NCBI RefSeq assembly: GCF_900184995.1
Contig: NZ_LT860098.1
Location: 315,001 to 379,000 of the forward strand
Origin: Konateibacter massiliensis
GTDB taxonomy: Bacteria; Bacillota; Clostridia; Lachnospirales; Lachnospiraceae
Direction: 5' to 3'
DNA length: 64,000 nucleotides
Positions 26,904 through 35,682 of this stretch are shown here, piece by piece (positions within the stretch are counted from its first letter, which is position 1; each line of letters begins with the position of its first letter). Under the pieces are notes generated by a model. The model saw nothing but the letters and a program-made list of their open reading frames with translations, was not told the DNA's origin and searched no databases. Position numbers and translations under genes: made by a program.

Positions 26904-27971
26904 TTACAAATATTCCTCTTTCCCCTGCGCTTTCAGTAAATCAACAATTTTCTTCACATCCTGTGCCTTTTCCTTGTCACATACAAGTACAACATCATCA
27001 GTCTCAACAATAATAGTATTGTCAATTCCTATCGTTGCTATCAGCCTCTTATCGGAATAGGAGATACAATTTGAAGTCTCAATGTTAATCTGGTCACCCT
27101 TTATAATATTTCCGTTTTCATCCGTATCATACAAGGCTCCGAGCGTATCCCAGCTTCCCACATCATTCCAGCCAAAGTCACCTTCCAAGACAACGACCTC
27201 GTCGGAACGCTCCATAACACCATAATCAATTGATATGCTTGGGATATCCGGATATATTTCAGCAATTGTTTCTTTTTCTTTGTCCGTATTCATGGATGCG
27301 CCGATTTTTGCCAGCTCATTATACACCTTAGGGAGAAATCTCTTGAAATCTTCCATAATGGTGGATGCCTTCCATACAAACATTCCGCTGTTCCACAAAA
27401 ACTCACCGCTTCTTAAATATTTCACTGCGGTCTCGTAATTTGGCTTCTCCACAAACTTTTCGACCGTCTTAACCGTTCCGGTCTGCGCCTTATCAAATTT
27501 GATATAGCCATAACCAGTAGATGGAAAGGTTGGTGTTATTCCGATTGTCACAAGCTTTTCACTTGTCTCAGCAGCCTTGATTGCCTCCTTTAGCACTCTG
27601 CTAAAGCTTTCCTCATCCTTTATAAAATGGTCAGATGGAAAAATACACATCACGCCGTCACCATATTTTTGAATAATTTCTATCGCTGCATAGCCGATAC
27701 AGGCAGAAGTATTTCTCGCTGCCGGCTCAGACAAAATATGGTCCATTCTAATGCCGTCCTCCACCAGCTCTTTCATCTTATCTGCCTGCTCTGCGTTAGT
27801 CACGATAAATATATTTTCTTTCTCAATAAAATCTGTCATGCGGTCAATCGTCTCATTAATCATCAAGCCGTTTCCGCTTAAATTAAGGAGCTGCTTGGGG
27901 GTTGTCTTTCTACTGAGAGGCCAGAAACGGGTTCCGCTGCCTCCCGCCATGATAACTCCATATACCTTCAT
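26904..27971 (-). CDS. manC: Mannose-1-phosphate guanylyltransferase
   Basis: Makes GDP-mannose from mannose-1-phosphate and GTP. The 355-aa protein starts VYGVIMAGGSGTRFWPLSR, the nucleotide-binding signature, followed by PKQLLNLSG, and contains FPSDHFIKD, EKPNYETA and FLWNSGMFVW, all typical of GDP-mannose pyrophosphorylases. The length shows the nucleotidyltransferase domain alone, without the C-terminal phosphomannose isomerase seen in fused enzymes. I prefer ATG 27971 by family alignment, although the upstream ATG at 27992 is possible. It follows the DPM/GtrB-like gene by 22 nt, so GDP-mannose may supply that or another glycosyltransferase. Confidence 0.92.
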   Translation of the reverse strand: MKVYGVIMAGGSGTRFWPLSRKTTPKQLLNLSGNGLMINETIDRMTDFIEKENIFIVTNAEQADKMKELVEDGIRMDHILSEPAARNTSACIGYAAIEIIQKYGDGVMCIFPSDHFIKDEESFSRVLKEAIKAAETSEKLVTIGITPTFPSTGYGYIKFDKAQTGTVKTVEKFVEKPNYETAVKYLRSGEFLWNSGMFVWKASTIMEDFKRFLPKVYNELAKIGASMNTDKEKETIAEIYPDIPSISIDYGVMERSDEVVVLEGDFGWNDVGSWDTLGALYDTDENGNIIKGDQINIETSNCISYSDKRLIATIGIDNTIIVETDDVVLVCDKEKAQDVKKIVDLLKAQGKEEYL

Positions 27972-27993
27972 AATTCCGATTACCTTTCCCATG

Positions 27994-28944
27994 CTATTTC
28001 AAGTATTTTTCTATTATATATCTCGGTCTGCCTTTGGCCTCCATATAGATTTTTCCTATATATTCTCCCACAATACCGATTGCGAGTATCTGTAAACCCC
28101 CGATTGCCCAGATAGAAACCATCATAGAGGTCCATCCTGCTATTGTAGCACCTCTGAAGTGCTGTACGATTGACCAAACTCCCATCAAAAAACTTGCCAG
28201 AAATATCAAAACACCTACTGTCGTAATCAGTCTGATAGGCTTTATACTAAAGGAGGTAATGCCATCCATTGCAAACGCAAGCATTTTCTTCAACGGATAC
28301 TTAGACTCTCCCGCAAATCTCTCATTGCGTTCATATTCAACAATCGCACTCTTATAGCCAATCTGAGGAACAATTCCCCTTAAGAAAAGATTTACTTCTT
28401 TAAATTCTTCCAGGTTTTCCAAACTTCTTTTGCTCATCAGGCGGTAATCGGCATGATTGTAAACCAAATCAACCCCCATCATAAGCATTAATTTATAAAA
28501 ACCTTGCGCCGTAAATTTCTTGAAAAATGTATCTGTTTTTCTGGCACTTCGCACACCGTAAACAATGTCGTTACCCTCATAGTATTTTTTTACGAACTCA
28601 TCCACTACATTAATGTCGTCCTGTAAATCTGCATCCATCGAAATTACCATGTCAGCATGTTCCTTCGCTGTCATCAATCCTGCCAGCAAAGCATTTTGGT
28701 GCCCTCTGTTTCTGGCAAGATTCAATCCCTGTATCAAGGGATTCCTTTCGTAAAGCTTTTCTATAATCTCCCATGTATTATCTTTTGAACCGTCATTTAC
28801 ATAGAGAATCTTACTTTCTACCGAAATTATCTCATTGTCAATTAAGGTATTCATTTTCTCTGACAGTCTTTTTGTGGTTTCATGTAATACTTCTTTTTCA
28901 TTATAGCAAGGTATTACTACATATAAAATTTCCTGTCTTTTCAT
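27994..28944 (-). CDS. GtrB/DPM1-like membrane glycosyltransferase (GT2)
   Basis: A 316-aa enzyme that moves a sugar from a nucleotide sugar to undecaprenyl phosphate. The GT-A domain has YVVIPCYNE (8-16), YVNDGSKDNTW, and VISMDADLQDD with the D-x-D and D-L-Q-D motifs of dolichol-phosphate mannose synthase and GtrB. Two C-terminal membrane helices (about 240-262 and 276-298) anchor it, as in GtrB. GAGG lies upstream of the ATG. With manC next to it, mannose is possible; GtrB homologues usually use UDP-glucose. The product would be a lipid donor for a GT-C enzyme acting outside the cell. Confidence 0.88.
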   Translation of the reverse strand: MKRQEILYVVIPCYNEKEVLHETTKRLSEKMNTLIDNEIISVESKILYVNDGSKDNTWEIIEKLYERNPLIQGLNLARNRGHQNALLAGLMTAKEHADMVISMDADLQDDINVVDEFVKKYYEGNDIVYGVRSARKTDTFFKKFTAQGFYKLMLMMGVDLVYNHADYRLMSKRSLENLEEFKEVNLFLRGIVPQIGYKSAIVEYERNERFAGESKYPLKKMLAFAMDGITSFSIKPIRLITTVGVLIFLASFLMGVWSIVQHFRGATIAGWTSMMVSIWAIGGLQILAIGIVGEYIGKIYMEAKGRPRYIIEKYLK

Positions 28945-28991
28945 ATACTTTTCCTCATTTTTTTATTTTTAGCCAAGGCTTGTCTTTTTTT

Positions 28992-29020
28992 ATTATACTA
29001 TTCGTATGGTTATTTTTCAA
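28992..29020 (-). promoter_or_regulatory. Promoter of the gtrB-like/manC operon
   Basis: On the minus strand, TTGAAA (29015-29020), a 17-nt spacer and TATAAT (28992-28997), about 45 nt before the ATG at 28944. Confidence 0.65.
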
Positions 29021-29047
29021 CTGAATACGAATTTTGCATAAACAATT

Positions 29048-29086
29048 GAGTAGGAAGATAATCATTAATTGATTATCCTCCTACTC
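29048..29086 (-). terminator. Terminator at the end of the main polysaccharide operon
   Basis: A 17-bp stem (29048-29064 with 29070-29086) with one G-T wobble and a 5-nt loop, 5 nt after the stop of the 4-epimerase gene at 29092. Confidence 0.75.
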
Positions 29087-29091
29087 GATTA

Positions 29092-30102
29092 TCACTTACT
29101 GATATATTCACCCAAAAACCACTCCGTAAACTTGCTTAATCCACTTCTAAGTGAAGTAGCTGGTTTAAACTCAAAATCCTTCTCAAGCTCTGATACATCC
29201 GCGTATGTCTGATAAACATCCCCAGGCTGCATAGGGTAAAACTCCTTTTTTGCTTCTTTCCCCAAGGCATTTTCTAGTATTTCTATAAAGTCCATTAATT
29301 TCTCAGGATGATTGTTTCCAATATTATATATTTTATGATTTGTATTATTTATGTCCGCTACTGGAGGATTCGCCAGCATTCTTATAATCCCTTCCACAAT
29401 ATCATCTATATAGGTAAAATCCCGATACATATTTCCATCGTTAAATATTTTAATTGGCTCTTCTCTCATAATCTTCTCTGAGAAGGAGAAATATGCCATG
29501 TCAGGTCTTCCCATCGGACCATATACAGTAAAAAACCTTAATCCAGTAGCCTTTATACCATATAACTTGCAATAAGAATACGCCATTAGCTCATTTGATT
29601 TTTTTGTTGCAGCATATAAGCTGACCGGCATATCAACCTTATCATCAGTCGAAAACGGTACCTTATCATTCCCGCCATAGACAGAACTTGATGAGGCATA
29701 TAGCAAGTGCTTCACAGGATAGTAACGGCAGCATTCCAATACATTGAAAAACCCTACTATATTAGACTGTATATAAGCTTCTGGGTTTTCTATACTATAT
29801 CGCACACCTGCCTGTGCTGCCAAATTGACTACTATATCAATTTTATTATCTTTAAATATAGCTTCCAGCGCTTCCTTATCCGCTAAATCACCTTTTATAA
29901 ATTGAAATCCTTTATATTTTTCCAGTATTTCAAGTCTGCTCTTTTTCAGATTAATATCATAATAAGAATTTAGATTATCAAAGCCGATTACTGCATTCCC
30001 CTTTGCCAATAGTCTTTTTGCCAAATAAAACCCGATAAAACCTGCTGCTCCGGTAATCAAAACCACTTCATTTTCGTCCAATTCCTTATAATTACTTCTC
30101 AT
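29092..30102 (-). CDS. UDP-glucuronate 4-epimerase
   Basis: Converts UDP-glucuronate to UDP-galacturonate. A 336-aa extended short-chain dehydrogenase with the NAD motif ITGAAGFIGFYLAKRL, catalytic Ser region YASSSSVYGG, the Y-x-x-x-K pair in YAATKKSNE, and FFTVYGPMGRPDMAYF, a segment characteristic of UDP-glucuronate 4-epimerases. YRDFTYIDDIV is also conserved. GGAGG precedes the ATG. It follows the UDP-glucose dehydrogenase gene by 14 nt, so the two steps (UDP-glucose to UDP-GlcA to UDP-GalA) are encoded together and the polymer is probably acidic. It is the last gene of the long operon. Confidence 0.9.
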   Translation of the reverse strand: MRSNYKELDENEVVLITGAAGFIGFYLAKRLLAKGNAVIGFDNLNSYYDINLKKSRLEILEKYKGFQFIKGDLADKEALEAIFKDNKIDIVVNLAAQAGVRYSIENPEAYIQSNIVGFFNVLECCRYYPVKHLLYASSSSVYGGNDKVPFSTDDKVDMPVSLYAATKKSNELMAYSYCKLYGIKATGLRFFTVYGPMGRPDMAYFSFSEKIMREEPIKIFNDGNMYRDFTYIDDIVEGIIRMLANPPVADINNTNHKIYNIGNNHPEKLMDFIEILENALGKEAKKEFYPMQPGDVYQTYADVSELEKDFEFKPATSLRSGLSKFTEWFLGEYISK

Positions 30103-30116
30103 ATAAAGCCTCCAAA

Positions 30117-31415
30117 TTATATGCTCCGTCCAACAGAATAGTATTCTACTCCTGCTTCCTTCATTTTATCTAAATCAAAAAGATTTCTTCCATCATACAC
30201 AAGCGCAGTACGCATTAACTCTTTAAATTTCTCCGGTTTTAATTCCTTAAATTCCTGCCATTCTGTAAATATAAAGCATACTTGTGCTCCCTGCAACGCC
30301 TCTTCTACAGAAAAAGCATAGGTTATTCCTGTCCCATGTTTTTCCTTAAAATTATCCATTCCTACCGGGTCATATGCATAGATGTCTGCCCCCTGTTCAA
30401 TCAATAATGGAATATTATCTAAGGACGGAGCTTCACGAAGATCATCTGTGCCGGGCTTAAATGTAAGTCCTAGAATGGCAACTTTCAAACCATTAAAAGT
30501 AATCAGTCTTTTACAAGCTTTTTTATACAAGCTAACTTTCTGAGCTTCATTTACATCAATTGCCGCTTTAATCGTCTTTAATTCATATCCATATTGATTT
30601 GCCAACCAGCTTAATGCCTTTGTATCTTTTGGAAAACAGCTTCCTCCGTATCCGATACCTGCATTTAAAAACTTCTCTCCAATTCTGCTGTCATATGACA
30701 TTCCCTTGGCAACATCTTCTATATTAGCACCAACCAATTCACATAAGTTGGCTATGTCATTCATATAGGAGATTTTTAATGCCAAGAAATCATTGCTTGC
30801 ATATTTTATCATTTCAGCACTCCGTCTACTTACACATACAATCGGAAGCTTAAATGGTTCATATATTTCTCTCAATAACTGCTCGGCTTCTTTATCTTCC
30901 GTTCCAATTATAATACGAGCGGCATGCAGTGTATCTCTAACAGCTGTTCCCTGTGCCAAAAATTCAGGATTACTAGCCACCCGAACCTGAACATCTCTTA
31001 AAAGAGAATCCTTAATAAATTGCTCCACCTTATCATTCGTCCCAACCGGTACTGTTGATTTTACTACTACCAAACAATCCTTTTCCACTGTTTCAGCTAT
31101 CTGCCTCGCTACATTTGCAACATATGTCATATTAGCAGAACCATCTGGCTGTTCCGGAGTTCCTACTCCAATAAAAATTACGTCTGCATCCTTATAAGCC
31201 TGCTTATAGTTTGTTGTATATTCAAGTCTGCCTTCTTTGTAATTTTTTACCATAAGTTCTTCTAAATCTGCTTCATATATTGGTGAAACCCCCTGCCTCA
31301 TGGTTTCCACCTTTTTCTCATCTATATCCACACAAAGTACATTATGTCCCACCTCTGCAAAACATACTCCAGCAACCAATCCTACGTATCCTGTTCCTGC
31401 AACTGCTATTTTCAT
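30117..31415 (-). CDS. ugd: UDP-glucose 6-dehydrogenase
   Basis: Oxidises UDP-glucose to UDP-glucuronate with two NAD. The 432-aa protein starts MKIAVAGTGYVGLVAG (NAD-binding Rossmann motif), has VVKSTVPVGT, SNPEFLAQGTAV, the catalytic-Cys loop GYGGSCFPKDT, and the C-terminal UDP-binding half with GLTFKPGTDDLREAPS. AGGAGG precedes the ATG. It supplies the 4-epimerase directly downstream and any glucuronosyltransferase in the cluster. Confidence 0.95.
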   Translation of the reverse strand: MKIAVAGTGYVGLVAGVCFAEVGHNVLCVDIDEKKVETMRQGVSPIYEADLEELMVKNYKEGRLEYTTNYKQAYKDADVIFIGVGTPEQPDGSANMTYVANVARQIAETVEKDCLVVVKSTVPVGTNDKVEQFIKDSLLRDVQVRVASNPEFLAQGTAVRDTLHAARIIIGTEDKEAEQLLREIYEPFKLPIVCVSRRSAEMIKYASNDFLALKISYMNDIANLCELVGANIEDVAKGMSYDSRIGEKFLNAGIGYGGSCFPKDTKALSWLANQYGYELKTIKAAIDVNEAQKVSLYKKACKRLITFNGLKVAILGLTFKPGTDDLREAPSLDNIPLLIEQGADIYAYDPVGMDNFKEKHGTGITYAFSVEEALQGAQVCFIFTEWQEFKELKPEKFKELMRTALVYDGRNLFDLDKMKEAGVEYYSVGRSI

Positions 31416-31465
31416 TTATGACCTCCTATACTGTAACACTAAACCTTAGACTATTGGAATTATAT

Positions 31466-32902
31466 TTACGAAATTACTATACCTCCCAGTAACCGAAGAT
31501 CGTATTCCTTAATTTTATTAATTTCTCCTTCTATTTCAGACTGTAATGAAGTTCCCAGTTTTTCGATAATAATTACATTTTTTATTTGAAGCATCTCTCT
31601 TAACGCCTCTATGTCTGTCTGAATACTTTTACCGACTTTTACTTTAACATCACATGTTTCTATTAATTCAGTTATTTCCTTGATAGTCTCTTCGCCTAGC
31701 ATTTTCATGTTACTGCTTGCCAAATAGATATTATCTACATCTGTTTTATCACTTATTAGCTGTAGCTTGTCTTTTAAAAACTCTATTTGTAATCCTGCAT
31801 CCAATTTTGGCTTTTTGCCATCTTTTAGTCTCAAAAACAGTTCATCAATTTGATAAAATACACTCTTTTTAGTTTTAATGTCTTTCGAAATACTCCCCAA
31901 AAGCTTAACATCATAAAGTTTCTTTATATCTTCTGCATGTTGTAATTTGTTATTAAAAAGCACCTGAATCGCCACAATAATACACGAAAAAATAATGCCT
32001 AAAAATCCTCCCATTAAAGTATATTTTTTATTCAATAATGGCTTGGTAGGTGTATTGATTTCCGTTGTTTTCGCGGTCTCATCATTGTTCTGTATAATCT
32101 TTTCATAGGCCGCTTTTTGCTTGTCATCTAAATTATTTTTCAATGTGCCTACCTTGGCAATCATTCCATTAAGTATATCCCATTGCTTACTTTGGTAAGT
32201 AACAAGCTCTTCATTTGTTCCTTCAGTAATATATTCAGCCAAAAGCTGTATTTCGTGACTTCCTACCATTGTATCAATACTTTCTTTAGCCTCATTAACT
32301 TCCGCTTCAATTTTCTTCATCATACTTTCTAGCTTTGAACTATCATCATATAATATTTGTATCGTTAATATTGAATCACCCGCATTAACGTTACTTGTTA
32401 TAAGTTCATCTGCATATGCTAAATCCAGTTTTTCATTGCTATATTCTGAAACAATTTCTGCTAACTTTTGGCTATCCAATTTTTTTACATATGAATTAGC
32501 AATAGTATTCTCATACTTTTTAATTTCTTCATCCGTGGTTTCACCTAAATCTGCTACTATATAGTAATTTATAATCGCTGTTTTGGCCTCATAAGGGTCT
32601 ATAGTCATCCGTTTTGAACTATTATTATAAGACATACTGCTATTTAGTAATTCTTCTGCATTCAACAATGCATATAAGCCTTGCTGTTCATCATTTGTTA
32701 AATTACCTAAAATATCCTCAACACTCTCATCCACTTGTTCACTAGGTGTACTATCATAGTTTTTGATATCTCTAGCATATATTACTCCAGCAAACATCAC
32801 TGCAAATGTAACTGCAAATGCAATAACCATTCTCCACTTTAGTAAAATTGCCCATAATAATTCTTCTATGTCAATTTCATTATTAGTAGTATTCATTATC
32901 AT
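31466..32902 (-). CDS. Wzz/YveK-like chain-length protein with a vestigial BY-kinase-like domain
   Basis: A 478-aa membrane protein likely controlling polymer length or export. Residues 9-46 hold the Wzz start (IDIEELLWAILLKWR, then a membrane helix), followed by a helical extracellular region and a second helix near 298-322. Unlike simple Wzz or YveK proteins it has a cytoplasmic tail of about 150 residues. That tail runs like the CpsD/BY-kinase fold (NIYLASSNMKMLGEETI, later NVIIIEKLGTS and LRLLGGIVIS) but has no GKS/T P-loop, so it cannot bind ATP in the usual way. Its ATG overlaps the stop of the acyltransferase gene (ATGATAATG), giving translational coupling. Confidence 0.8.
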   Translation of the reverse strand: MIMNTTNNEIDIEELLWAILLKWRMVIAFAVTFAVMFAGVIYARDIKNYDSTPSEQVDESVEDILGNLTNDEQQGLYALLNAEELLNSSMSYNNSSKRMTIDPYEAKTAIINYYIVADLGETTDEEIKKYENTIANSYVKKLDSQKLAEIVSEYSNEKLDLAYADELITSNVNAGDSILTIQILYDDSSKLESMMKKIEAEVNEAKESIDTMVGSHEIQLLAEYITEGTNEELVTYQSKQWDILNGMIAKVGTLKNNLDDKQKAAYEKIIQNNDETAKTTEINTPTKPLLNKKYTLMGGFLGIIFSCIIVAIQVLFNNKLQHAEDIKKLYDVKLLGSISKDIKTKKSVFYQIDELFLRLKDGKKPKLDAGLQIEFLKDKLQLISDKTDVDNIYLASSNMKMLGEETIKEITELIETCDVKVKVGKSIQTDIEALREMLQIKNVIIIEKLGTSLQSEIEGEINKIKEYDLRLLGGIVIS

Positions 32903-33981
32903 TTAACCTCTTTCTTCCTATAAATATGCTTTTTAAATTCACCTTCAATCTTAAAGTATATCCTTTCAATCAGATTAGCAACCTTTATTTCCAAATTTAA
33001 AAACACTTTTCTTCGTATACATTCCACAATAGCGATAATTATTATTAGAATAAATATATATAACAAAATTATCAAACTTAACTGTTTTGAATTCTGATAT
33101 TTTAAAACTGACAATTTTGGGATTAATTTTGTCATCGCCAACTTCATTATCATACTATGGAATACCAATATTGGGAAAACATATGTTGCTGCAATATTAA
33201 CACTCTTTATATAAAAATTCTTAGACTTAAAGTAGTAAAATAACCATATAGAAGCTACAATAACCAAAACATTATTATCTCTAGAAAAAATATTATGAAT
33301 ACCATTTGTAATTTCATAAATCGTCAAATCTAGTCCAAAGTGAATGCCTGTTATTATCCCCAAAAACCATTTTCCTGGCATCTTAATATTATCAAAATAC
33401 ATTGCAATTACTCTTCCAATCAAATATATCAGTATTACATTAACAACACCTTTGCCATAATCCTGCATTATTTCAAAATAAAACATTGTTGGAAAGATAG
33501 AAAATAGAATAAACAATAGAGCAATAAACTTTATTAATATAGTTTTCCCAAATTTTTCGCATAGTAAGTTAAGAAACGGAGACAATAAGTATAAAACCAT
33601 ATAACAAGAATAAAACCAATTGATTCGGGATGCAAATGGTATACAGGCTTTCACTAAGAAGATAATCATATCTAGCTTTGAAGTAAAGTCACCAGCTACA
33701 ATTTTAATTATCCACGATAACACCATATAAAATATCATCATACTTTCAAATAGGACAATTTTCTTAAGGCTAACGCCTTTTATACCATAGTAACCGGTAA
33801 TTAAGATAAAGCAGGTAACACCACAGTTAAATAAGGAATTAATAAAAATAAATACCCTACTGTTAAATACATCCAAGCCACCAAACAATGCAAATGTATT
33901 GCCAAAGCCATGCATACACATTATCATTAATAATGAAATAATTCTTAATAATTCTATACTAGAATTTCTCTCCTTAGCCAT
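32899..33981 (-). CDS. Acyltransferase 3 family membrane protein
   Basis: A 360-aa protein with about ten hydrophobic helices and the N-terminal motif of acyltransferase-3 enzymes: RNSSIELLRIISLLMIMCMH, with a conserved Arg at the start of helix 1 and a His at its end, the likely catalytic residue. Such enzymes O-acetylate or otherwise acylate sugars of lipid-linked glycans. I start it at ATG 33981 (MAKERNSS), preceded by GGAGG at 6 nt; the longer frame overlaps the previous gene. The acceptor sugar is unknown. Confidence 0.8.
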   Translation of the reverse strand: MAKERNSSIELLRIISLLMIMCMHGFGNTFALFGGLDVFNSRVFIFINSLFNCGVTCFILITGYYGIKGVSLKKIVLFESMMIFYMVLSWIIKIVAGDFTSKLDMIIFLVKACIPFASRINWFYSCYMVLYLLSPFLNLLCEKFGKTILIKFIALLFILFSIFPTMFYFEIMQDYGKGVVNVILIYLIGRVIAMYFDNIKMPGKWFLGIITGIHFGLDLTIYEITNGIHNIFSRDNNVLVIVASIWLFYYFKSKNFYIKSVNIAATYVFPILVFHSMIMKLAMTKLIPKLSVLKYQNSKQLSLIILLYIFILIIIIAIVECIRRKVFLNLEIKVANLIERIYFKIEGEFKKHIYRKKEVK

Positions 33982-33994
33982 TATCATCCTCCAT

Positions 33995-35101
33995 TTACTG
34001 CTGTATTTTTTTGATTTTATCACAAATAAAATCAACTTGCTCCATTGTTAAATCCGCATATAGAGGTAACGTCAAAACTCTCTTTGATATATGCAATGCC
34101 ACCGGTGTATCCTCCACATCATATCTTCCATGAAAACAATCAAATGTATTAGTCAGTGGATAAAAATATTTTCTTGTATATATATCAAATTCCTTCAATC
34201 TATCGTATATATCATTTCTTGTAGTTCCAAACAATTTTTCGTTAACAACAATAGGAAAATATGCGTAATTAGCTTCAACACCCTCTTGAACATAAGGTAA
34301 TTTTATTCCATCAATGTTTTTCAAATTATCTCTGTATCGTTCTACTACCGCTTTTCTTTTTATAATCTCTTCTTCGACATGTCTTAAATTACATACTCCC
34401 ATTGCTGCCTGAAATTCATTCATCTTTGCATTTGAGCCTACACCATCAATGACTTCTTCATTTCTGATGCCAAAATTTTTTAATTGTGACAATGGCTTTT
34501 CAAGCTCTTTGTCATTAAAACAAATTGCACCACCCTCAATTGTATTAAATACCTTTGTTGCATGAAAACTAAACATAGATGCATCTCCATATGCACCGAT
34601 ACCCTTTCCCTTATATTTAATTCCAAATGCATGTGCCGCATCATAAATAACTTTTAAGCCATACTTTTTTGCTATCTCTTCAATCTTTTCAATGTTGCAT
34701 ATATTTCCATATACATGAACAGGTATTATTGCTGTGGTTCGATCTGTAATTAAACTTTCAATTTTATCTTCATCTATTGTGTATGTATCTGGTTTGATAT
34801 CACAAAAAACAGGAGTCAAATTATTTCTCACTATTGCATGGGTTGTGGAAGCAAAAGTATATGGTGTCGTTATTACCTCACCTGATAAATTCATCGCTTG
34901 AATCGCCAACTCTAACGCTAAGTGTCCGTTTGTGAACAAAGATATTTGTTCTACCTGTAAATATTCTTTTAATTGTCCTTGAAGTTTTTGATGAAAAGCA
35001 CCCATATTAGTTAGCCAATGCGAATCCCATATAGACTTAATCTCCTCTATGTACTCTTCATAATCCGGCATGGATGACCTAGTAACCTGTATTTTTTCCA
35101 T
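33995..35101 (-). CDS. DegT/DnrJ/EryC1 sugar aminotransferase, VioA-like
   Basis: A 368-aa PLP enzyme that aminates a nucleotide-linked keto sugar. The catalytic Lys lies in FSFHATKVFNTIEGGA, and YDAAHAFG carries the conserved Asp that contacts the cofactor. The N-terminus (MEKIQVTRSSMPDYEEY, then IWDSHWLTNMG) and ITTPYTFASTTHA resemble dTDP-4-amino-4,6-dideoxy-glucose transaminases of the VioA group more than PglE, but this is a judgement by eye. The ATG overlaps the stop of the upstream acetyltransferase by one base (TAATG), so amination and acylation are probably coupled. The 4-keto substrate could come from a dTDP pathway or from the dehydratase at 44536. Confidence 0.85.
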   Translation of the reverse strand: MEKIQVTRSSMPDYEEYIEEIKSIWDSHWLTNMGAFHQKLQGQLKEYLQVEQISLFTNGHLALELAIQAMNLSGEVITTPYTFASTTHAIVRNNLTPVFCDIKPDTYTIDEDKIESLITDRTTAIIPVHVYGNICNIEKIEEIAKKYGLKVIYDAAHAFGIKYKGKGIGAYGDASMFSFHATKVFNTIEGGAICFNDKELEKPLSQLKNFGIRNEEVIDGVGSNAKMNEFQAAMGVCNLRHVEEEIIKRKAVVERYRDNLKNIDGIKLPYVQEGVEANYAYFPIVVNEKLFGTTRNDIYDRLKEFDIYTRKYFYPLTNTFDCFHGRYDVEDTPVALHISKRVLTLPLYADLTMEQVDFICDKIKKIQQ

Positions 35102-35679
35102 TATTCTGTTTCCTTTCTGCATTTTATAAATTCCTCTTTTTTTTCTAATAAATCTCTTTTTCTTTCCTTTAAACATTTTGCTGGAATCCCTGCATATATC
35201 TTCCACGCATCTGTTGTTTTATTAACTAAGCTCATTGCCCCTATTGCACAGCCATCAGAAACAATTACTCCTGGTAAAATACTTGTCCCAGTTCCAATAA
35301 TAGTATTTTCCCCTATAATAACTTTCTTTTTCTGTACTTTCTTATATTCTTCCGGAATCAAAGGACTAGTCATAGTTTCTCCTGAATAATCGTCACTGAT
35401 TGCATATATTACAACTTTTGAAGAAATATTCGCAAAATCTTTTATCTCTATTCCCGCCTCTTCATCTCCGCCAAATAATCCTGTATATGCAGCAACATGT
35501 ATATAATTTCCAATAATTATGTTACCGCTTAAAATACAAAAATCATCAATGCGTACATTATTACCAATCTCAATATCAGCTCCACCATATATACTCGCCT
35601 TTTTGCTGATCTTTACATTTCGACCTATGCACTTTAAACCTAATTCATTTAACTCATCAATTGTATAAAAACTATTCAT
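35101..35679 (-). CDS. Hexapeptide-repeat (LbH) acetyltransferase
   Basis: A 192-aa left-handed beta-helix acyltransferase. After a short helix (YTIDELNELG) the sequence falls into hexapeptide turns: IGRNVKISKKASIYGGADIE, IGNNVRIDDF, later VIIGENTIIGTGTSILPGV and IGAMSLVNKTT, ending in the YAGIPAKCLKER signature of CoA-dependent sugar acetyltransferases. The C-terminus is a charged helix. It is coupled to the aminotransferase gene, so it may N-acetylate the amino sugar made by that enzyme; O-acetylation is the alternative. Confidence 0.82.
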   Translation of the reverse strand: MNSFYTIDELNELGLKCIGRNVKISKKASIYGGADIEIGNNVRIDDFCILSGNIIIGNYIHVAAYTGLFGGDEEAGIEIKDFANISSKVVIYAISDDYSGETMTSPLIPEEYKKVQKKKVIIGENTIIGTGTSILPGVIVSDGCAIGAMSLVNKTTDAWKIYAGIPAKCLKERKRDLLEKKEEFIKCRKETE

Positions 35680-35682
35680 CTA

